Source: Nitrospinota bacterium (GTDB lineage: Bacteria; Nitrospinota; Nitrospinia; UBA9942). From it: DNA of 17,815 nucleotides. This document shows, in pieces, positions 12,627 to 17,815 of the stretch. The notes below the pieces were generated by a model. That model was not told the origin of the DNA, searched no databases, and saw only the letters and a list, made by a program, of their open reading frames with translations. How positions within the stretch are numbered: the stretch's first letter is position 1; each line of letters starts with the position of its first letter. The stretch is from the NCBI GenBank assembly GCA_016234205.1, contig JACRGN010000285.1, positions 1 through 17,815 on the forward strand, read 5' to 3'. Both the position numbers and the translations under genes were made by a program.

Positions 12627-14069
12627 CTATTTCTCTGCAGACAGGAATAGGAAAGGAAGATTTGAAATATGACAATCTATCCCTTCCCTTTTAAAAATAA
12701 ATCTGCCAAATCCTATTTTTTTAAGCCAGTTTTTGAGTGAACCCTCTGTAAAAAACCAAAAATGGTCTTTATTGTATAAATCCTCTCTTGACCGTTCAAA
12801 ATCTGGAACCTCAATAAAAATTTTTCCACCCGGTTTCAACGTTCTATAAGCAGTCTCCAGTGTTTTATAAGGGTCTCTCAGGTGTTCCAGTATATGAATA
12901 AGGGCAACAATATCAAAATAATTATCAGGGAGTTTGAGCTTCTCCACAGAATCAGCATACAATCGTTTTAGACCAAAATACTTTTTCCCATAACGAATAG
13001 CCCATGAGGATACATCTACCCCCCAGCTTTCCCATCCCAGCTCAGAGAAATATGCCACGATACTTCCGATAGCACATCCTAACTCCAGAAATTTACCCTC
13101 TCTGCGATTAATCTTAAAATTCACCAGTTCAAAATAATGCTTATGAGTGAGTTGATATAAAAGGTGATTTGGTTTACCTTCCTTAATAAAATGTCCTCCT
13201 GACTTCAATATCTCCTTAAAGTATGCCCCTGTATATCGCTTTTTTATTCCGTCATCAGAATATATGGGTGAAGCAAAAACAACTCCACAGGAACCGCAGC
13301 AATAATAGCCTCTACCTAATCCATCGCTTTGATTTACCTTATGATAAGTTTCAACTCTGTGTAGACACTCCTGTCGGCTATAAGGTGCCGTCCTAATTTC
13401 ATTTTTTAAGAGATATTCAATTACTTTAATGTCATTATTCCAATCCCTTTGAGGGCAACTCAACAGGAAATTTTCAATCCCTTTTATATTTTTAGCATCG
13501 ATTCTCAAATAAGCATGTCTCATATTTGCAGGGGCAGAGATATCTTTTATACGAAATATTGACCTGCAATCCTGAAAAATTCTGCCTGGCCAATGGCGAT
13601 AATCGTCTTCCCGACAATGGGGAGCAATCCTTATAAGAGTATCAACTTTAAATATCTCCGCAACCAATCCAACAGGGTATCCATCACCTCTTGTAAAATC
13701 GGATTTACAATCCAGATGATGCCTGACAAATATATCAATCAGTTTGGGTGAAATCATGATATTTTCACCGGGAATTCGTACTATATGGTCGGCATGGAAT
13801 TTTTCTGCAACCTTAATAAACCTGGGAAAGAGGTCATCTTCCCCTGCGTAAACCTTTATCTCTGCCTTTCGACCAATTTTTATAAGGGGAGAACTTGGCA
13901 GTTCATTAGGTATAGCGAGGATAATATCTTTAATAATTTTAGAAGCCCGCAGTCTACCAATCAAAAATTCGAGAGAAGATGCATATCCCAATCCTCTCAA
14001 AGGTTCCATGAGAGAATGCCACCCTTTTTCAACCTTCGCATGAATCACTGCCACAATTTTATCATTCAT
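12627..14069 (-). CDS. Degenerate SpsF-like nucleotidyltransferase fused to SAM-dependent methyltransferase
   Basis: Residues 1-235 align in layout with SpsF/CMP-NeuNAc synthetase-like cytidylyltransferases: SSLEFLIGRLRASKIIKDIILA, then GEDDLFPRFIKVAEKFHADHIVRI and SPKLIDIF. The catalytic marks are worn: the usual R-x-S-x-R-LPGK loop reads HAKVEKGWHSLMEPLRG, and the metal-binding GD-x-P reads GENIM. Residues 252-265 are a cysteine-rich stretch (YYCCGSCGVVF). Residues 320-480 are a class I methyltransferase with motif I LELGCAIGS (328-336), the acidic WGVDVS, and HILEHLRDP (392-400). The methyltransferase is probably active and may modify a sugar; the first domain may bind a ligand without catalysis. 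The start is 5 bases after the preceding TAA. The stop is followed 2 bases later by the next ATG. Confidence 0.78.
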   Translation of the reverse strand: MNDKIVAVIHAKVEKGWHSLMEPLRGLGYASSLEFLIGRLRASKIIKDIILAIPNELPSSPLIKIGRKAEIKVYAGEDDLFPRFIKVAEKFHADHIVRIPGENIMISPKLIDIFVRHHLDCKSDFTRGDGYPVGLVAEIFKVDTLIRIAPHCREDDYRHWPGRIFQDCRSIFRIKDISAPANMRHAYLRIDAKNIKGIENFLLSCPQRDWNNDIKVIEYLLKNEIRTAPYSRQECLHRVETYHKVNQSDGLGRGYYCCGSCGVVFASPIYSDDGIKKRYTGAYFKEILKSGGHFIKEGKPNHLLYQLTHKHYFELVNFKINRREGKFLELGCAIGSIVAYFSELGWESWGVDVSSWAIRYGKKYFGLKRLYADSVEKLKLPDNYFDIVALIHILEHLRDPYKTLETAYRTLKPGGKIFIEVPDFERSREDLYNKDHFWFFTEGSLKNWLKKIGFGRFIFKREGIDCHISNLPFLFLSAEK

Positions 14070-14074
14070 ACTCT

Positions 14075-16384
14075 TTACCTGTAAATCATGACTATTTGCC
14101 CTTCATTCACAACTTCCAACCACCCAAGATACTCCTTTGCCCTTTCATGCATGGGGAGCAGACTGAGACATTTTTTGAAAGATTCTATAGCCTCACTATT
14201 TTTTTTATCTTCCATGTATATTTTCCCAAGATGGAAATAACACCCTGCCTTAATGTCGATGGATGCCTCTTTATCTTCAATCAACATTAAGAACCCCTCT
14301 CTTGCATATTCACTTCTGCCCGCCTCCCTGGCAAGGGAGTATATATTATATCGGGTGATTATTTTTTCCGGGTATAATCTCTCTTCATTTTCAAGTTCCT
14401 TCAGGGCATTATTTATCTCCCCAATCTCCTTATAGGCTATACCCATCTCGTTATGAACCCATTCAGCCATCGGATTAATTACAAGTGCCTTATTAAACTC
14501 TCTTAATGCCTCATTATACTTACGCTGCATCCTGTAGGTAATTCCTTTATGATGATGGATATCAGCCTTTCCGGGATACAGCTTCTCCTCCTTCTCAAAC
14601 TCCCTTAAGGCATTTTCCATATCACCCATCTCCCGATATGTAACGCCCTTTTCTAAATGGAGCCATTCCTCTTTCTTATTCACTTCTGCTATTCCTTTAT
14701 ATAGTCTGAAGGCATCTCCGTATTGCCTTCTATTTCTCATCAGATTTGCCATACCGAATTTCATCAGAAGATCATTCGGGTTTAATTTTAACCCTTCCTC
14801 AAATTCCTTCCCTGCCTCCTTATACATCCCTTTTTTAAGATAATAATCATCAATCCTATAATTCATTGAGCCGGGGGTTAGATATTCCAGCCATTTTATT
14901 TTATCTTCTTGTTTCATATCAGATAGTATCATTGGCTTGGAAACTTTTTCCCTCAGGCGATAAACCCTGTATCGGTTAAAAAATACCCGTTCCAATGCAT
15001 AGTCAAGCCCTGTAATCTGCCTGAGAATATCTGTATTAAAATCAGGTCTGACCATTACTACATAAGCAGGCTTTTTTGAAATAATTCCTGTCAATATCTC
15101 ATCAAAAAGATATGTATGCCACCATGTATAAGGCCTGACGAAATGGAATAAAAATCTCTCACAGCTTAACCGGTCAGCCAATCTGTATATCTGGACAAAT
15201 GGCCCCCATACATATATATACTCATCAGGCGTAGTCCTCTCTTTGATATGCTTTGCAATTTCAGGGATATAAAAGAACTGGTCTGCCTTTTGAAAATAGA
15301 GCTGCCTCTTATCCCTCATATATAAAAATAAGAAATAGAGCTTATGGTATATATTCAAACTAAAAATAAAAGAAATGGCTATAATTGAAGGTATAATAAA
15401 ATAAGACGAATATAGTTCATCAGCCTTAATTAATTCATTAATTACTAAGGCAGACATTATGGAAGTTACATGAACTATTGGTATATAGTGATACATACGA
15501 AATACTCTTTGAGAAACCAGAATACAAATTGAAGATGCCGTCCATATCAGGAGAATATTTTTTGCAATACCTTGCCCCCCCAGGAATAAATACATAAAAG
15601 ACAAAATAATAATAGACGATGTTTCTCTCCAGACAGGGTAAAAATCAACCTTAAACCTTTTCCACATTCCTTTTAACGAATTATCAATATAACCAATACA
15701 GGTATTCCATCTTACCTGATGTTGAGACCATAACCGCCTATTCTCTCCCTTATAGAGCCATGCTATCAGTAATGTGTGAAGCAGAACTACGGCTATAAAT
15801 GAGAGGGAAAAATATAGTGAATATACCAGCTCATATTTAACCAAAAGGAATAATAAAAAGGATGCAAAGTAGATAATATTGACAATCTTTAATAAAAAAG
15901 TAGTTGCAAAAAAACCACCAGCATATAAAAATGAGATTGAACTGTCATCCAGCAATCCATGACTGATTGTAAAAACACCTAATGTTAGGGGCAAAACATA
16001 AAATCCCTCGGCATGGCATGAGTAAACACCAAGATAGGGGGAGGCAGAAAATATGGCATATATTAATGAAGCAATAAGTGCAGGAGTAGCTCCAAAGAGG
16101 TAATCTGTAACCATAAATGTTGATATAATGGTTAATAAATTATAAAAATTTGAAAGATGTCTTACATATTTAATATCCTCTCCAAATAATTTACTTATAA
16201 AAAGATAAAAATAAATAACGACAGGTGTAAGCCATCCAAAATAATCCCTTACAAATCTCACTCCCCTTTTCCTGAAATTGGCAAGGTATGTATAAAACCC
16301 TATATCCTCATCAATGGGAAAATTCATATACGGGATACGCATCAAAAATCCAATGAATAAAATGGGTATTAACAATAATTCCAT
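14075..16384 (-). CDS. GT-C type membrane glycosyltransferase with C-terminal TPR domain
   Basis: Residues 1 to about 360 contain around ten hydrophobic segments. The first is followed by FPIDEDIGFYTYLA, whose acidic residues (D25, E26, D27) sit where GT-C enzymes keep the catalytic Asp/Glu of the first periplasmic loop. YFGWLTPVVIYFY resembles the polyprenyl-phosphate-sugar transferase (PMT_2/ArnT) family. Residues about 380-490 form a soluble domain and 505-755 hold about seven tetratricopeptide repeats (for example EEWLHLEKGVTYREMGDMEN). GT-C enzymes use lipid-linked sugars on the outer face of the inner membrane, so the TPRs could recruit the protein acceptor. The ATG overlaps the end of the Maf-like gene by 16 bases. 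Confidence 0.78.
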   Translation of the reverse strand: MELLLIPILFIGFLMRIPYMNFPIDEDIGFYTYLANFRKRGVRFVRDYFGWLTPVVIYFYLFISKLFGEDIKYVRHLSNFYNLLTIISTFMVTDYLFGATPALIASLIYAIFSASPYLGVYSCHAEGFYVLPLTLGVFTISHGLLDDSSISFLYAGGFFATTFLLKIVNIIYFASFLLFLLVKYELVYSLYFSLSFIAVVLLHTLLIAWLYKGENRRLWSQHQVRWNTCIGYIDNSLKGMWKRFKVDFYPVWRETSSIIILSFMYLFLGGQGIAKNILLIWTASSICILVSQRVFRMYHYIPIVHVTSIMSALVINELIKADELYSSYFIIPSIIAISFIFSLNIYHKLYFLFLYMRDKRQLYFQKADQFFYIPEIAKHIKERTTPDEYIYVWGPFVQIYRLADRLSCERFLFHFVRPYTWWHTYLFDEILTGIISKKPAYVVMVRPDFNTDILRQITGLDYALERVFFNRYRVYRLREKVSKPMILSDMKQEDKIKWLEYLTPGSMNYRIDDYYLKKGMYKEAGKEFEEGLKLNPNDLLMKFGMANLMRNRRQYGDAFRLYKGIAEVNKKEEWLHLEKGVTYREMGDMENALREFEKEEKLYPGKADIHHHKGITYRMQRKYNEALREFNKALVINPMAEWVHNEMGIAYKEIGEINNALKELENEERLYPEKIITRYNIYSLAREAGRSEYAREGFLMLIEDKEASIDIKAGCYFHLGKIYMEDKKNSEAIESFKKCLSLLPMHERAKEYLGWLEVVNEGQIVMIYR

Positions 16385-17787
16385 AACTCTTTAATCCTGC
16401 TTAAAGAAGGTATATCTTCTACACCCCTAAAGCCTACCCCCTTTGAATTGAGGTTATAAAAACTCACATCCTTCTCTCTTTTAACAATCTCCTCAATATT
16501 CCGAATATATCCATACAGATTTTCGTGGGTTGGTATACTCAACCCAAACCTATCAGTTACATATACCGTTTTTTGTTCAGATATCTTTTCCTTATGAATA
16601 TCTCTTAACATATAAAATCCATTTATCATCTCAAACCACCTTTCCCCTTCTGAAATAGCATTTGAGTAAAACCTATTTCCTGGAAAGGCACAATCCTGCC
16701 CGACTAAAATAATAGGATTTGCACCAAGCTTGATGAGTATATCCAAGGCTATGCAGGATACTGAGCCTCCACCTTCGGTATAACCCTTATCCTCTATCCC
16801 TTGCCCCTTGCCCCTTGCCCCTTGCCCCTCATATTTTTTTAGGGTAATAAATTTTTCCCCTTTATATTTTTTTACAACAACCGGATTTGAGGTTGGAAGA
16901 AATATCAAGGGCACATATGAATCAAAATAATCTGTCAGGTGAATATAGCTGAATTCCTGAGGGTCAATGGATATTGTAAAATCAGGTTTTATATCGTTTC
17001 TAATAAGTGCGTGTAGGGCACTATCCACAGCCATTATAATCACATTCTTGGAGAGGCTCTTTAATTGAGAGAGAGACGGGTCAAGGGAAGGGCCTGAACT
17101 TACAAGTATACCAGGTAAACCTTTAAATTTGCCGAACAACTCTTTTATTCCTTCACTTTTCAAAACCGCTTCTCTGTTCAACCTAAAATTTCTATTTTCT
17201 GTACCGCCGAGTAATACAGAAAAACGTCTGTCCATCTGCAGCATTTCAAACGCATTCCTTATCTTCTCAAAGCCATCAGGCATACATTTAAGGGAAGGTG
17301 AAAAGATAATTACCTTTTTATTATTATCAGGCAGGCTGTCCCACTTTTCGGATGTATACCTTAAAAAAATAGCAGAGACCTCCGCTTCGCTATCGCCAGT
17401 TATTATCCATAGATTTGACTGAGAAAGCATATTAGAAATGTCCCTTTCAATAAAAGCAGCAGAGAGAATTTCTCTGTTCAGTTCAATGATAAGGAGATTC
17501 CCATCTTTGCCAACTGCCCTTAATATGGAATCAACATGATACCCCAATCCAAAGCCGTAGAGTAAAACAGTATCACCGCCTTTAATTCCTGAGGCTTCGG
17601 CAAATCTGTCACCCTCATTTACAGGGTCGTGAGAACTGTGCAGTAAAATATCATTACACCTTGCTGTAACATGACCGCTTTTTGAAGTAAAAATATTTAC
17701 GCCGTTTAATATTTGGGGAGAGACAAACCTTTCAATATCCATTCCCCTCTCTCTCACAATTGACAGATTCTTATAAAAATGGGACAT
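16369..17787 (-). CDS. Maf-like motility-associated glycosyltransferase (DUF115)
   Basis: The core matches the DUF115/MAF_flag10 family: PGILVSSGPSLDPSLSQL (225-242), VIIMAVDSALHALIRNDIKPD (249-269), ISIDPQE, and LVGQDCAFPGNRFY (361-374). An N-terminal region has a nucleotide-binding-like LLYGFGLGYH (76-85). Maf proteins transfer pseudaminic, legionaminic or related nonulosonic acids to flagellin Ser/Thr in the cytoplasm. At 472 residues it is shorter than many Maf proteins (often about 600). No nonulosonic acid synthesis genes are in this window, so the donor is unknown. A CCCTTGC heptamer array (16798-16825) encodes part of residues 321-330. The ATG at 17787 was chosen because the window starts only 28 bases upstream; Met16 is an alternative. 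Confidence 0.8.
   Translation of the reverse strand: MSHFYKNLSIVRERGMDIERFVSPQILNGVNIFTSKSGHVTARCNDILLHSSHDPVNEGDRFAEASGIKGGDTVLLYGFGLGYHVDSILRAVGKDGNLLIIELNREILSAAFIERDISNMLSQSNLWIITGDSEAEVSAIFLRYTSEKWDSLPDNNKKVIIFSPSLKCMPDGFEKIRNAFEMLQMDRRFSVLLGGTENRNFRLNREAVLKSEGIKELFGKFKGLPGILVSSGPSLDPSLSQLKSLSKNVIIMAVDSALHALIRNDIKPDFTISIDPQEFSYIHLTDYFDSYVPLIFLPTSNPVVVKKYKGEKFITLKKYEGQGARGKGQGIEDKGYTEGGGSVSCIALDILIKLGANPIILVGQDCAFPGNRFYSNAISEGERWFEMINGFYMLRDIHKEKISEQKTVYVTDRFGLSIPTHENLYGYIRNIEEIVKREKDVSFYNLNSKGVGFRGVEDIPSLSRIKELWNYC
16798..16825 (-). repeat. 7-bp tandem array (4 perfect CCCTTGC units) in the Maf-like gene
   Basis: Four identical units followed by CCCTCAT. They encode GQGARGKGQG (321-330), in a loop between the two halves of the DUF115 region. 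Confidence 0.93.
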
Positions 17788-17815
17788 ATAAATTATAGGC
17801 TTATTATCCTTATCC

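Overview
This is an AT-rich window from a Gram-negative-type bacterium. Every gene I can support lies on the minus strand, so transcription runs from position 17815 down to 1. Most of it is one tightly packed, partly overlapping glycan-assembly operon. It opens with a Maf-type (DUF115) motility-associated glycosyltransferase, which points to a flagellated organism and to flagellin glycosylation. The coding sequences are interrupted by in-frame dispersed repeats of kinds common in environmental genomes (the PLIKGGRG palindrome, the IARSVSDEA inverted repeat, the CCTGAGCTTGTC-type repeat). Nitrospirota or Desulfobacterota would fit, but I cannot place the organism firmly.

Layout in transcription order: Maf-like protein (17787-16369); GT-C type membrane glycosyltransferase with a C-terminal TPR domain (16384-14075); degenerate SpsF-like nucleotidyltransferase fused to a SAM methyltransferase (14069-12627); small Rossmann-like protein (12624-12103); GT4 glycosyltransferase (12092-10875); B12-binding radical SAM protein with an extra N-terminal nucleotide-binding domain and a PqqD-like tail (10865-8769). 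Next comes an islet of a different character: Schlafen/AlbA_2 regulator (8729-7338), OLD-type AAA-TOPRIM nuclease (7193-5511), and a small ORF plus Fic pair (5276-4474). The glycan genes then resume: GT4 with the same extra N-terminal domain as the radical SAM protein (4452-2752), TuaH-like glycosyltransferase (2752-1460), FAD-dependent UGM/amine-oxidase-like enzyme whose last 21 codons are cut off by an in-frame TAA (1467-169), and the start of a family 2 glycosyltransferase running off the edge (93-1).

The most unusual signal is repeat DNA inside the genes. Ten 7-bp tandem arrays of four or five units, plus 6-, 8-, 9- and 12-bp arrays and two palindromic repeat families, lie in the reading frames of eight genes. 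Three GT-B enzymes carry three unrelated repeats at the same place, the linker just after the G(V/I)D-x3-F motif. The two proteins sharing the N-terminal domain are joined to their catalytic parts by tandem-repeat linkers. A 7-bp unit shifts the frame when gained or lost, so this could be a multi-locus phase-variable glycosylation cluster, or a place where short repeats build protein linkers. The Fic gene has no canonical start codon near its conserved region and may be reached by a -1 frameshift at a C-AAA-AAG site in the small upstream ORF.
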